A stretch of DNA of 38,726 nt from an uncultured Lachnospiraceae bacterium (GCA_945609985.1 CALYZQ010000013.1:1-38726), one strand, 5' to 3'; shown: positions 8,874 to 18,812, counted from the stretch's first letter. Numbers and translations are program-made. The notes: generated from the sequence alone by a model not told the origin.

Positions 8874-10442
8874 CTATTTATGAAGTACAATATAAGTGGT
8901 AGGCATTTCCAAAGGATGCCACGCGGTGCTGAGCACCTTTCGCTCTATCAGTTTGCCTGCAGGCACACACACGGCGCTTTCCATCTTATCCATGGAGGCA
9001 ATTCCTTTTACCTTGCTTTGTAAATGCTTCGGAGTATGCTCGCTAAGTACCTTCACTGCTGACTGCTCAAGTGCGGTCAAAAGCTCACCAAGCTCTTCTT
9101 CCACAAATGTTTTTACCAGCGCAACCACCTCTTCGTATTGCACCTTAGTAAATACCGGTGTGGTCACCCGGAAGGTATCCTCCTTTACCACATAACCCTT
9201 TCTAATCAATTCAGCCACAGCTTCCAAATCATACTCACTGAATCCCTCACATTTGCCGTGGGCAATATCACAAAAGATTCGCTTATCTCTGGAATTTCCG
9301 TACAAATCCATGTGACTGCCCTTGGGCTTGGGACGATAGTCGACAACGTGCACACTATCCCCACCCTCTGTATCATCATGCAAAAATTCAAAAATATGAT
9401 TCTCCAGATAACTATTCTCCACCAGCCACAGGTATGCATGCTCCCCCCATGCAGTCACGGGGTAATCCTCTAAATTATTGGTTTCCATAATATCGGTTCC
9501 GTAAAACGTGATGGCGGTCATCACAAAGGTCATAAGCTGCCAGCGCAGCGTGTTTTCGGAAAAATCTGCTCCCATAAAACCAATACTTTTAAACGCATCC
9601 AGCTTTTCATCCAAAAATGCTTCTATCTTATCTGCAATTTTATCCTGAAAAGGCACTGCAGCACGCTTTATCTCTTCCCCGCAATCCGCTGTGATAATAA
9701 GTACATTTGTCTTGTAATGAGTTCCGTCTTTTATTAATATCTCCTTCTCCCAAAGGGCTCTTAAATCATCCTCCAGATAAGGAAGGGGTATCCCTGTCTC
9801 CAGACTAATCTGCTCTGCCGTCAGAGTATCATTGTAGCAGGCATTTACAATATTCTGTCTGATTTTGCTCTGCATGAAGTCCCAGAATCTGTTGGGACCT
9901 GAACCATTGTACATAGGGTTTAAGGTGATCGGGTTATAACTGAGTGTTCCAAGTTTACGTTCCATAGTCATTCCTTCTTTCATTATTTGTCTGGCTTTGA
10001 AAAGCAGGTACTTTACCATGCTTTCACTGATTCCCAAGATATCTGCAATTTCCAAACAGGACTTTTTGTCAACATAGTACAATATGGTGGCACGGCGATA
10101 TTTTTCTGACAAAAGTGTCAGTTCCCTGCGTAGCAGATAAATATCGGTATCTTCCTCTTCATGCAGTGTATCTTCTATAGGAATATCCTCCGTCAGCTCG
10201 CATTCCTTACGATTTGTCTGCTTTCTGACCCACTGCTTGTACACATTTCCTGCCACCGCCCACATAAAGCCGTAAAAGGCGCTCTCATCGCGGATATTGC
10301 CGGATGCTTTTATGAGCTCGCAGAGAATGTCCTGGGACAAATCCTCCGCCTCCTGCCTGCTGTGAGTCTTGCTCATGCAGTACAGGAAAATGGTCTTGGA
10401 CATCTCTGCAATTTTTTCTCCATATTGATTTTGATTGGTCAT
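8874..10442 (-). CDS. ECF-type RNA polymerase sigma factor with large C-terminal extension
   Basis: Residues 1-~160: sigma-70 region 2 ('QEAEDLSQDILCELIKA') and region 4 ('SCLEIADILGISESMVKYLLFKARQIMKEG'); then ~340 aa with a second winged-helix-like stretch ('LTAEQISLETGIPLPYLEDDLRALWEKEILIKDG'). GGAGG ribosome-binding site. Confidence 0.85.
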   Translation of the reverse strand: MTNQNQYGEKIAEMSKTIFLYCMSKTHSRQEAEDLSQDILCELIKASGNIRDESAFYGFMWAVAGNVYKQWVRKQTNRKECELTEDIPIEDTLHEEEDTDIYLLRRELTLLSEKYRRATILYYVDKKSCLEIADILGISESMVKYLLFKARQIMKEGMTMERKLGTLSYNPITLNPMYNGSGPNRFWDFMQSKIRQNIVNACYNDTLTAEQISLETGIPLPYLEDDLRALWEKEILIKDGTHYKTNVLIITADCGEEIKRAAVPFQDKIADKIEAFLDEKLDAFKSIGFMGADFSENTLRWQLMTFVMTAITFYGTDIMETNNLEDYPVTAWGEHAYLWLVENSYLENHIFEFLHDDTEGGDSVHVVDYRPKPKGSHMDLYGNSRDKRIFCDIAHGKCEGFSEYDLEAVAELIRKGYVVKEDTFRVTTPVFTKVQYEEVVALVKTFVEEELGELLTALEQSAVKVLSEHTPKHLQSKVKGIASMDKMESAVCVPAGKLIERKVLSTAWHPLEMPTTYIVLHK

Positions 10443-10617
10443 TGCGTATCCTCCGTTTTTAGAAGCTTCTACCTTTATAGTGTAAGAAATTTGGAATGGT
10501 TAAGGTTTTTTGAAAAATTTTTTAAAAATTTGAAATGGCGAGGCCTAAAGCGGACTATCATGGTAGCCCACTCTGACCTCGCCGACTCATTCTCAACAAA
10601 AATTTACTTTATGAAAA

Positions 10618-10654
10618 TACAGCTGTAATTCCTTATCCGAAATTTACAGCTGTA
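10618..10654 (-). terminator. stem-loop downstream of trmL
   Basis: 11-bp perfect stem TACAGCTGTAA (10618-10628)/TTACAGCTGTA (10644-10654), followed by TTTT on the minus strand, 20 nt past the trmL stop. Confidence 0.65.
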
Positions 10655-10673
10655 TGTCAGTCGTTGATATAGG

Positions 10674-11168
10674 TTACTCTTTCCACTTGAGGCGGTGTAG
10701 CTCGCCCTGCATCTGCATGTCGCTAAAGCCGTTTTGGCGCAGTGCCTCATAGAGCACGATGGCTGCAGAATTGGACAGGTTTAGGGAACGGATAGCGGGA
10801 AGCATGGGAATGCGAATACAGTTTTCCTCATTCTCCACAAGAATCTCCTCGGGTATGCCGGCACTTTCCCTGCCAAACATAATAAAATCATCGGGACCGT
10901 ATTCCACCTCTGTATAGGTGTGCTTAGCCTTGGTAGATGCCATCCAAATTTTGGCATTAGGATGCTTCTCCAAAAATTCCTCATAATTTGTATAGCGTGT
11001 CACGTCCAGATGCTCCCAGTAATCCATGCCTGCACGACGAAGCTCCTTTTCATTGATACGAAATCCAAGGGGCTCTATCAAATGAAGGCTTGTACCTGTT
11101 GCCACACAGGTACGTCCGATATTTCCTGTATTTTGCGGTATTTCCGGCTGATATAAAACAATATGCAT
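10674..11168 (-). CDS. trmL: tRNA (cytidine(34)-2'-O)-methyltransferase
   Basis: SPOUT family: 'MHIVLYQPEIPQNTGNIGRTCVATGTSLHLIEPLGF', 'MFGRESAGIPEEIL', 'IPMLPAIRSLNLSNSAAIVLYEALRQ'. Confidence 0.95.
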   Translation of the reverse strand: MHIVLYQPEIPQNTGNIGRTCVATGTSLHLIEPLGFRINEKELRRAGMDYWEHLDVTRYTNYEEFLEKHPNAKIWMASTKAKHTYTEVEYGPDDFIMFGRESAGIPEEILVENEENCIRIPMLPAIRSLNLSNSAAIVLYEALRQNGFSDMQMQGELHRLKWKE

Positions 11169-11189
11169 CTTTTATTCCTCCACTAAACA

Positions 11190-13007
11190 TTAATCCTCAG
11201 TATCTCTATTACCGGATGACATCATAAGATATATCAGTACTGGTGTCGCTGTTACAACACAGAAAATGTATCTCAGCATAACAGTAGGTCCTGCAAAACA
11301 TGTCAATATATATGCAAACAACAAAATACCCGGCATGAGAAATCCTGTATTCTTTTTCCAGATACTCCAAAATAAGAATAAAACAAGTATCCATACATAA
11401 AGCATACATCTAAAAGAAAAACCCAGTATTGGCGTTGATTCATATTCCTTTTTCCAGAAGAAATGACTGTATAAGTCCTTTATGGGACCTTCCAATCCTC
11501 TCTTTTCGATTTCCTCTCCATCACCTATCAGTGTGTGATACAATGCTATTTCCGTTGATATATAAACACCACTGGCTAGCGGGTAATAATAACCCAATGT
11601 ATTTGTCAGAAAGCTTTCCACATATTCATCCGGGAAACGCAGTCCTACCTTTGCCCACAGTTTGAAAAAGTTTAAGGTGTTGGTTTTTAATGCCACTTCA
11701 TTTGCATTGTTTTTTACTGCATCAGAAATATAGGGATTATAATTTGGTATATCTGCCTCTTGTATATAGATGCATATCTCATCATACAATTCCTGCGGTA
11801 ATTCATCTCTTCTATAGCTCGCAACTCTTGCCAGCCCCTGCAAGGGAACACTGAGTGTTTCTCTATAAGTATCCGGTTCTGTTGCATCCGTACAATGAAT
11901 CATCACCTCGTTGATTGTATGAGAAAGTAAAATCACTGCTAAAATAACTGACACTGCCTTTAGCTTTGCTTTTAATCCCTTTAACAAAACAAAAACTGCA
12001 ATTGCAAACAACACAATGGCATACATAACATTATTGCGGTAAAGAATGGCACCTGCTCCACTCGCAATCATTCCGGCATAGGAGTACCAATGAAAGCTTT
12101 CCCTGTCTACAAAGTACCTTAATATGAATACTATAAAGAACAGTAAAAACGCTGCACACAAAACATCCTTGGTAGAGGTAATGGCAAATAGCGCATGTAT
12201 CGGGTGTAATGCATACCATAACAAAATACCGATCCACACACACTTGGGGGCTCTCTTTTTATACACATAAAGTAAGAAGTAGGCGAATGAAGCACTCAGC
12301 ACCAGCATCTGCAATAAGGTATAAAACTGAAAACCTGTAGAAGCATCTCCAATGCTCCGGCCCCAATTATAAAACATTCCCATTAATAGAGTATGTGCCA
12401 ATGGGTGATGGGTAGAGTGTGCATTATAAATCACATTTCTTAACTGGTATATTCCGTCATAAATAAAGTTTCCCGGCCACTCTGCTAAAAATAACGGGAT
12501 ATATGCCAAAAACAGGATGAGCCAACTAAGACAAAAAAATCTCACCCTTTTTTTCTTAGTCAATTCAACAGGATTTTCAGGACACTTTTTCAGATACCAG
12601 ACCTGTATCTTATTCAACCATAAAAACAATTCTGCAATTAAAGGTGTCGTCAAAGCGGATATGCCCAATATCATAAATACTTGTAAAATGTTTTCCCCGG
12701 CAGAACGAAAAATATCATTCACAAAATGACAGTAACTACCATATACAATTACTAAACCCAAAAGAACTCCACCTATTGATGAAACAACCTTCAACCGCTT
12801 ATCCTGCATCGTAAAAAAACGGTTTAAAAGCCATGCTGTTATTGCAAAAATTGCTACCGCAGAAAGATTTCGCCCAAAATATCTTCCTGCAATATATCCG
12901 CTCTCCTGTAAATAGAGGATACCGGCAAATGATAACACACACAAATATGATAACAAAAAAATGATTATCCTTTTCGGCCAAACACTTTTTGCAAATATTT
13001 TTCTCAT
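11190..13007 (-). CDS. polytopic membrane protein, DUF6020-like
   Basis: About 600 aa with ~12 TM segments; 'EWPGNFIYDGIYQLRNVIYNAHSTHHPLAHTLLMG' resembles the DUF6020/GT-C-like membrane family. Likely ATG at 13007. Confidence 0.7.
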   Translation of the reverse strand: MRKIFAKSVWPKRIIIFLLSYLCVLSFAGILYLQESGYIAGRYFGRNLSAVAIFAITAWLLNRFFTMQDKRLKVVSSIGGVLLGLVIVYGSYCHFVNDIFRSAGENILQVFMILGISALTTPLIAELFLWLNKIQVWYLKKCPENPVELTKKKRVRFFCLSWLILFLAYIPLFLAEWPGNFIYDGIYQLRNVIYNAHSTHHPLAHTLLMGMFYNWGRSIGDASTGFQFYTLLQMLVLSASFAYFLLYVYKKRAPKCVWIGILLWYALHPIHALFAITSTKDVLCAAFLLFFIVFILRYFVDRESFHWYSYAGMIASGAGAILYRNNVMYAIVLFAIAVFVLLKGLKAKLKAVSVILAVILLSHTINEVMIHCTDATEPDTYRETLSVPLQGLARVASYRRDELPQELYDEICIYIQEADIPNYNPYISDAVKNNANEVALKTNTLNFFKLWAKVGLRFPDEYVESFLTNTLGYYYPLASGVYISTEIALYHTLIGDGEEIEKRGLEGPIKDLYSHFFWKKEYESTPILGFSFRCMLYVWILVLFLFWSIWKKNTGFLMPGILLFAYILTCFAGPTVMLRYIFCVVTATPVLIYLMMSSGNRDTED

Positions 13008-13011
13008 ATGC

Positions 13012-14025
13012 TTATGCTCCCTCCAATTTATAAATCTCATCCGTCTTTGGCTTGTCCATATAACGGATTTCCTCTTCGTTATGCAGTACTCTATCGTTGC
13101 TGTCCGTAAGCTTTCCTACTACCACCGCGGGAATACCCTCTCTCTCCAGAGCTTCCACCAGACCATTGCCATCCTCTGTAGTCATCAACAGACAGCCACC
13201 CGACAATAGCTCGTACGGGTTTACGTTTAACTGCTCACAGACCTCCACAGTTTCCTGACGAAGGGGCAGTTTTTTCAAATCCACACTCATGCCTAATCCC
13301 GCACCCTCTGCAAGCTCCCAGAGCGCACCGAAAACACCACCCTCGGAAGCATCGTGCATTGCGCCAACGCCATATTTTCTTGCAATCGTTGCTTCGGATA
13401 AAACCGAAATATATTGGGAAAAGCCTGCTGCCTCCTCCACCAGATAAGCCGGATAGTGCTCAAGAAGTTTCTCCCTATATGACTTTGCCAACATGGCTGT
13501 TCCTTCCAGACCAATCCACTTGCTGATAACAATATCCTGTCCGGGCTTGGCTTCCTTTACGGTATGTACCTCTCCGCTCTTTACCCTTCCATAACCCGTA
13601 ACGACTGCATACGGAGTATTTACCGCCTTTGTCAGACGGGTTTGTCCGCCTGCAATCTGCATGGATAATTTACTACAGGTCTCTTCTGCTTCGGACATTA
13701 ACTGCTTCAAAACACTCTCCTCCGCATCCTCCGGAAGAAGCAGGGTAATCTGCACCGCCAACGAATCTGCACCGCCGCATGCCAGATTGTTGACACACTT
13801 TTGCAAAAGAATCTCCATGGGAACTGCCGTGGCATTCCTGTTCGTCCCGCATGCTACTGCCGCTTCACGCATGCAACTCGCCATCAGCTCCCCACTCTCC
13901 GCAAATGCAAAAAAGGCGCAGTCTCCCCCTGAGACTGCACCACTTATTACTTCCTTGCGTTTTGTTTTTATCTGTCTGAACACGGAACGCTTTAATACGT
14001 TTTCCGAAACTTTTCCGATTTTCAT
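13012..14025 (-). CDS. AIR synthase-related (PurM/HypE-fold) protein
   Basis: 'VVTGYGRVKSGEVHTVKEAKPGQDIVISKWIGLEGTAMLA', 'GVGAMHDASEGGVFGALWELAEGAGLGMSV', 'LSGGCLLMTT' are typical of HypE-like AIR synthases. Confidence 0.85.
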   Translation of the reverse strand: MKIGKVSENVLKRSVFRQIKTKRKEVISGAVSGGDCAFFAFAESGELMASCMREAAVACGTNRNATAVPMEILLQKCVNNLACGGADSLAVQITLLLPEDAEESVLKQLMSEAEETCSKLSMQIAGGQTRLTKAVNTPYAVVTGYGRVKSGEVHTVKEAKPGQDIVISKWIGLEGTAMLAKSYREKLLEHYPAYLVEEAAGFSQYISVLSEATIARKYGVGAMHDASEGGVFGALWELAEGAGLGMSVDLKKLPLRQETVEVCEQLNVNPYELLSGGCLLMTTEDGNGLVEALEREGIPAVVVGKLTDSNDRVLHNEEEIRYMDKPKTDEIYKLEGA

Positions 14026-14038
14026 AGCTATACCTTAT

Positions 14039-15490
14039 TTATTCTGCGGGCGGCGCCGTTAAAAGCGCAATCACATTCTTTACATGGTCAATGTTGTAGG
14101 TTCCGATAGCCGCCATTATCTCAATCTGCTTCTGAGGGTCATCCGTTGCCACACCTACTATCGCACTTCTGGGGCTCATCTTGTATTTACTGCTGTTTAC
14201 AGGCTCCCGGCTCACTTCCACACCGTTTTCCGTAACCACCTTCCAAAGCTTTGCCTTGTATCCGATATGCGCACTCTCTGTGGTAATGTAGCCAAGAGGC
14301 TTTGACGCATCCGCCGTAATTTCATCGTGAGGAGGAAGCGTCTCCTCTAAAATTTCGCTCTCATACCGTACGGTACGGTTCTCAGGTCTTACTTCCTTGC
14401 CGTAAACCGTCACTGTCACATGTTTATCCTTGCAACTACTCTCAATGTAGATGGGATAATACGTATTATTCACAAAGCGGAAATCCTTTCCTGAACTCTC
14501 AGCGATTGCCGCATCAGCAGATCTGTCCACATAAGCAACCACCATAGAGTGATTGTATCTCTCCTTCACATCCAGTTCCGCCTGTAAAACTGCATTATAC
14601 AGAGTGGATGAAACCTGACAGATTCCGCCTCCCAAACTGTCTACAACCTTACCGTTCAGATAGGAAGCTGCCATCTGATAACCGTTCTTTTCACTAAAGG
14701 GTGTCACCAAATCAAGTGTTGAAAATTCTTCACCCGGATACAATGTCACTCCGTTAATCAGTCGGCTTCCGTTCTCCACATTTGCACATCTGGTAGAACC
14801 TGATGTAGCATAAGAGGTACTAAAGGTTCCAAGTACATCCTTTACCACGGCAAGCTCTTCAATGCCTCCAAGCGGTAAGTCTTCGGTTATGGCAAGTGCA
14901 ATGGTAGAAGGCTCCCTCTTCCACTCATCCATCATATAATCATATACCTTGTCAATGGATGCTTCCACATCCAAAAGATAGCCCACGTTACCCTCTATTA
15001 CGGTAAATGCACCATTCTCCTTCTTAAGACGGTAATCCACGGCCTCTCTGTCAAACTGTGCACACTGCTGCGTCAGAATATGGTTGATTGCCTCAACATC
15101 ATACTGTATCTCTAAATCAAATACATAATTGTCATTCTCCAAATCCTTAAGCGCTTTGTATCTCTGGATAACATTCCCCTGTGTCCCCAAAAAAACCGCT
15201 TCTTCCATAATCTCAGAATTGGTCCATGAAATACCCAGATCTCCTGCCGTAACAATCACTGCATTTTCATCTGCTGCAATCAGAGTAATCTCTATCTGAG
15301 CCAGCTCATCCACATAAGCTTCTACCGCCTGCGTGGCTTCTTCCTTCGTAAGTCCCGATAACTCCACACAGTCCGCGTAAACACCCTTTTTTATGGTGAC
15401 ATCGGACTTTGCCTGCACTGTAATACCAAACATCATGGTGCACAGTAACAGCAGGACTCCAAATCCTCCCTTTTTCCAATTCTTTTTCAT
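14039..15490 (-). CDS. VanW-family protein
   Basis: Signal peptide, putative PG-binding-4-like N-terminal region, VanW core 'YPGEEFSTLDLVTPFSEKNGYQMAASYLNGKVVDSLGGGICQVSSTLYNAVLQAELDVKERYNHSMVVAYV'. Confidence 0.93.
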   Translation of the reverse strand: MKKNWKKGGFGVLLLLCTMMFGITVQAKSDVTIKKGVYADCVELSGLTKEEATQAVEAYVDELAQIEITLIAADENAVIVTAGDLGISWTNSEIMEEAVFLGTQGNVIQRYKALKDLENDNYVFDLEIQYDVEAINHILTQQCAQFDREAVDYRLKKENGAFTVIEGNVGYLLDVEASIDKVYDYMMDEWKREPSTIALAITEDLPLGGIEELAVVKDVLGTFSTSYATSGSTRCANVENGSRLINGVTLYPGEEFSTLDLVTPFSEKNGYQMAASYLNGKVVDSLGGGICQVSSTLYNAVLQAELDVKERYNHSMVVAYVDRSADAAIAESSGKDFRFVNNTYYPIYIESSCKDKHVTVTVYGKEVRPENRTVRYESEILEETLPPHDEITADASKPLGYITTESAHIGYKAKLWKVVTENGVEVSREPVNSSKYKMSPRSAIVGVATDDPQKQIEIMAAIGTYNIDHVKNVIALLTAPPAE

Positions 15491-15538
15491 AATATTCTCC
15501 TGCAATGTCTTGACTAAAAACTTCCCTGCTTCGTTGAA

Positions 15539-15646
15539 TTAAGCAAAAAAGTATGCTAACATGGGAAGTACCATAGCAACTATAACTACAATAATGATAA
15601 TCGCGGATACGCGTTTCTTCATTTTTTTACTGTTAAAATTTATCAT
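15539..15646 (-). CDS. 35-aa single-pass membrane small protein (not in the supplied ORF track)
   Basis: My translation: MINFNSKKMKKRVSAIIIIVVIVAMVLPMLAYFFA*; GGAGGAG just upstream of ATG; same strand as and directly upstream of the VanW gene. Confidence 0.65.
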   Translation of the reverse strand: MINFNSKKMKKRVSAIIIIVVIVAMVLPMLAYFFA

Positions 15647-15690
15647 ATGCTCCTCCATTCCTATAGCGAAACTCTGAAAGGATATTATAT

Positions 15691-16299
15691 ATGAAATTCT
15701 TTATTTTGGCAAGTTTAATTCTACTGGGCTTTCTCATCTACAGAGCCTCAAGACTGCAACGAAAGGAATCCGCCCATGAGGAGAAAACCTTTTGGGAACG
15801 GGAAGAAGAAGCCAATAGTGTGAGACGTAAACCTTTGGATAGTTTGGAATATATTACCATACCTCTTGATGCCCTGCCCATAAACGCCTTACCGGACAAT
15901 GACGTCATCGCCAATTGTTCGAAAATCATAACGGAATTGGCAGACCAAAAAATCGTTAATCTCACGGGATATACCAATACAGATTTAAAGCTTGCGTATG
16001 GCGCAGCAAACCTGACCGCACTTACGGAATATGATGATAACTACACTCTTCTGGCGCGCACACTTCAGGAATGGGCTGATGCACTGCATGGGGCAGGTCT
16101 TGATACGGAGACTCAAAGTGTTTTGGAATTTGCGATAAGCACCCACACGGATGTGAGTCGCAGCTATTACCTCCTTGCCGAAATATATGCCGGTCATCTG
16201 GACTACTCCAAGATAGAAACATTAGCTGACGTGGCAGCTTCCCTGCGTTCTTCTAACGCTCAAACGATTGTCCGAACCTTACAGGAAACGTATCTGTAA
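15691..16299 (+). CDS. membrane-anchored hypothetical protein with TPR-like helical region
   Basis: N-terminal TM 'FFILASLILLGFLIYRAS', GAAAGGA ribosome-binding site, helical C-terminal half. Confidence 0.7.
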   Translation: MKFFILASLILLGFLIYRASRLQRKESAHEEKTFWEREEEANSVRRKPLDSLEYITIPLDALPINALPDNDVIANCSKIITELADQKIVNLTGYTNTDLKLAYGAANLTALTEYDDNYTLLARTLQEWADALHGAGLDTETQSVLEFAISTHTDVSRSYYLLAEIYAGHLDYSKIETLADVAASLRSSNAQTIVRTLQETYL

Positions 16300-16966
16300 G
16301 ACGGCTTGCCTCACTTCTGGTAAGCTTTTCAATATCAACATCTAAGGTTATATTATGCTGCGCAAGCAGACGATATAACCTTTCTTTTTGGGCTTTTGTG
16401 GCTGGAGTGTCCCGCTTCACCTTAAAAATAAGTTGCTTTGGCAAAAACAGCGTCTCCTCCACACCGTAAAATGCGTCAACCAGCTTTCCATAGAGCTGTA
16501 CGGTTGCCTCTGCATCCGCCAACGCGCGGTGGGCATTGTGAGGAATCTGATAGTATTCACAGAGATAATCCAGACTCCGATGTTCCAGCTGTGTCAGAAA
16601 TCTTCTGGCAATCTTTAAGGTATCCACTCCCTGTCTCTCAAAGGTAAGCTTCCTGTCAACTGCCGCCTTCTTTAAGAAAGAGTAATCAAACAAAATACTG
16701 TGTCCCAGCAGGGGCAAATCACCCAGAAAATCTAAAAGGTCAGGCAAAACCTCATCAATATAGGGTGCATCTGTAAGCTGCTCATCCCTGATACCGGTAA
16801 GCTCCATAATTCGCTGTTCCAGCTTTCTTCCGGGATTTACAAAGGTCTCAAAGGTTTCTGTTATTTCACCGTTTATGACCTTCACGGCACCAATCTCTAT
16901 AATTTTATCAAGCTTGGGATTTAAACCTGTAGTCTCTAAATCAATACATACATAGGTGTCAAACAT
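16253..16966 (-). CDS. DEDDh 3'-5' exonuclease, DNA polymerase III epsilon-like
   Basis: 'YVCIDLETTGLNPKLDKIIEIGAVKV' (Exo I), 'LLGHSILFDYSFL' (Exo II), 'AHRALADAEAT' (Exo III). Confidence 0.92.
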   Translation of the reverse strand: MFDTYVCIDLETTGLNPKLDKIIEIGAVKVINGEITETFETFVNPGRKLEQRIMELTGIRDEQLTDAPYIDEVLPDLLDFLGDLPLLGHSILFDYSFLKKAAVDRKLTFERQGVDTLKIARRFLTQLEHRSLDYLCEYYQIPHNAHRALADAEATVQLYGKLVDAFYGVEETLFLPKQLIFKVKRDTPATKAQKERLYRLLAQHNITLDVDIEKLTRSEASRLTDTFPVRFGQSFER

Positions 16967-18806
16967 CAGCATGTTCCTTCTTTACAAGTTGTGTAAATGC
17001 GCTTCCTGTCAAAGGATCACGCCTCTTATAATCAAATAAAATGTACGCGCAAGTCTGTGTCCCATCATCTCTCAGGCACATTTCTTCCCTGCTGTCATCT
17101 GCGCAAAATGCATTCATCCGCTCCACATCCCACACAGGATAATTAAAAGGCTCCAGATGCGTCATTTTACTTAGCTGCTTCCAATCATAGCCCTCGTACT
17201 CCGGCAGGTACTTCCTCTCCTGCTCCTCCATCTGATAAAAACTACGTATCGCTTCCTTTATAGCAGGCTGCGTAATATCAGCGCAAAAGTCAGGTCTGCT
17301 CTTTACATTTTCCCGCAAATACAAATCATATACTAAAAGCTCTTTGTAAAGTGCTTCCCGCGCCGAATCATACTTCCTCGCAAAGGCAAGGAGTATCTCA
17401 TAGCGGTAACTTCTCGCAGGGTTGTTTACAAAATATCCCTGCTCCTCAAAAAAGTCCGCCAGCTTTTCATACATGACAAAGACGCTGTCAAATGCCTGCT
17501 CCAAAACAGGCAGAGTGTGAGTAAACTGATTGCTGTTATAGTAGATTTCTACCATTTCCTCAATACGTTTTAACCGCACCACATCCTCATAGGAAAGCCA
17601 TTTCGTATAAAGCACTTCATAGGGAGGCTTACTGCCATACACCAGACCATATTCTCCTGCACGCTCCTCCATAGGAGAACCCTTTAGGACTTTCAAAAAG
17701 CCGAGCTGCAGCTGCTGGGGCTTCATGGCATAAACCCTGTTAAAGGAATTACCAAAGCTTTCATAATCCTCATAGGGAAGTCCTGCTATCAAATCCAAAT
17801 GCTGATGCACGTTATTGCCGCGGTGTATTGCCGCCACAATCTGCTCCAGCTTTTCCACATTCATAACTCTGTCAATGGCTTCAATGGTCCTGAGATTGGT
17901 GGATTGTACCCCGATTTCCAGCTGCACCAGTCCGGGACGCATGCGGTTTAGAAGTGCAATCTCTTCCTCCCTTAAAATATCCGCCGAAATTTCAAAGTGA
18001 AAGTTAGTGACACCATTGTCATGTTCTGAAATGTACTGCCACACTTCCATGGCGTGCTTATGGTCACAGTTGAAGGTTCTGTCCACGAACTTTACCTGTG
18101 CTACCCTTTTATCCAGGAAAAACTGTAGCTCCCTTTTTACAACACTAATGTCACGTAACCGCACCTTCTTATCAATGGATGACAGACAATAGCTGCAATG
18201 ATAGGGGCAGCCTCTGGAGGATTCATAGTAGATAATGCGTTTGGTAAAGGGCTCTAAATCCTCATAGAGAAAGGGAAGCTTGTTCATATCCGTAAGCTCC
18301 CGCATAGAAGTGTAGCCTGACGGCAGACATAATCCGGGGATATCTTGGAGATTGTGCGCCTGACTCTCTGCACAGGCCACCTCTTCCGCCTGCTCCTGCT
18401 CCCACAACTTCACATAGCTTTCAAGCAGCTCCGCAAAGGTTGCCTCGCCCTCTCCAATCATGATACCGGTTACTTGAGGATATTCCTTCAAAATCCCGGG
18501 AGCATCGTAGGACACCTCCGGACCACCCAGCCAGATATCCGTATCCGGCAATAGCTTAGGCAGCTCCTCTATCAGTTCCTGTATCATGCGCCAATTCCAT
18601 ATATAACAAGAAAAGCCGATAACTCTCGGCTTTCTCGCATAAATATCCGCCATTATGTCCTGCAGGGACTGATTGATGGTGTATTCCTTAATCTCCACAA
18701 AGGTTCTTAAGGAAGCCTCCACATAGCCCCGCAGACTGTAAACGGCAGGATTGGAATGTATGTACTTGGCATTCACCGCTACCAATAAAAACCTGTTCAT
18801 TTGCAC
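16959..18806 (-). CDS. B12-binding-domain radical SAM protein with DUF4080-like C-terminus
   Basis: Cobalamin-binding-like N-terminus ('IGFSCYIWNWRMIQELIEELPKLLPDTDIWLGGPEVSYD'), radical SAM motif 'SSRGCPYHCSYCLSS'. Confidence 0.92.
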   Translation of the reverse strand: MQMNRFLLVAVNAKYIHSNPAVYSLRGYVEASLRTFVEIKEYTINQSLQDIMADIYARKPRVIGFSCYIWNWRMIQELIEELPKLLPDTDIWLGGPEVSYDAPGILKEYPQVTGIMIGEGEATFAELLESYVKLWEQEQAEEVACAESQAHNLQDIPGLCLPSGYTSMRELTDMNKLPFLYEDLEPFTKRIIYYESSRGCPYHCSYCLSSIDKKVRLRDISVVKRELQFFLDKRVAQVKFVDRTFNCDHKHAMEVWQYISEHDNGVTNFHFEISADILREEEIALLNRMRPGLVQLEIGVQSTNLRTIEAIDRVMNVEKLEQIVAAIHRGNNVHQHLDLIAGLPYEDYESFGNSFNRVYAMKPQQLQLGFLKVLKGSPMEERAGEYGLVYGSKPPYEVLYTKWLSYEDVVRLKRIEEMVEIYYNSNQFTHTLPVLEQAFDSVFVMYEKLADFFEEQGYFVNNPARSYRYEILLAFARKYDSAREALYKELLVYDLYLRENVKSRPDFCADITQPAIKEAIRSFYQMEEQERKYLPEYEGYDWKQLSKMTHLEPFNYPVWDVERMNAFCADDSREEMCLRDDGTQTCAYILFDYKRRDPLTGSAFTQLVKKEHADV

Positions 18807-18812
18807 TCCATT

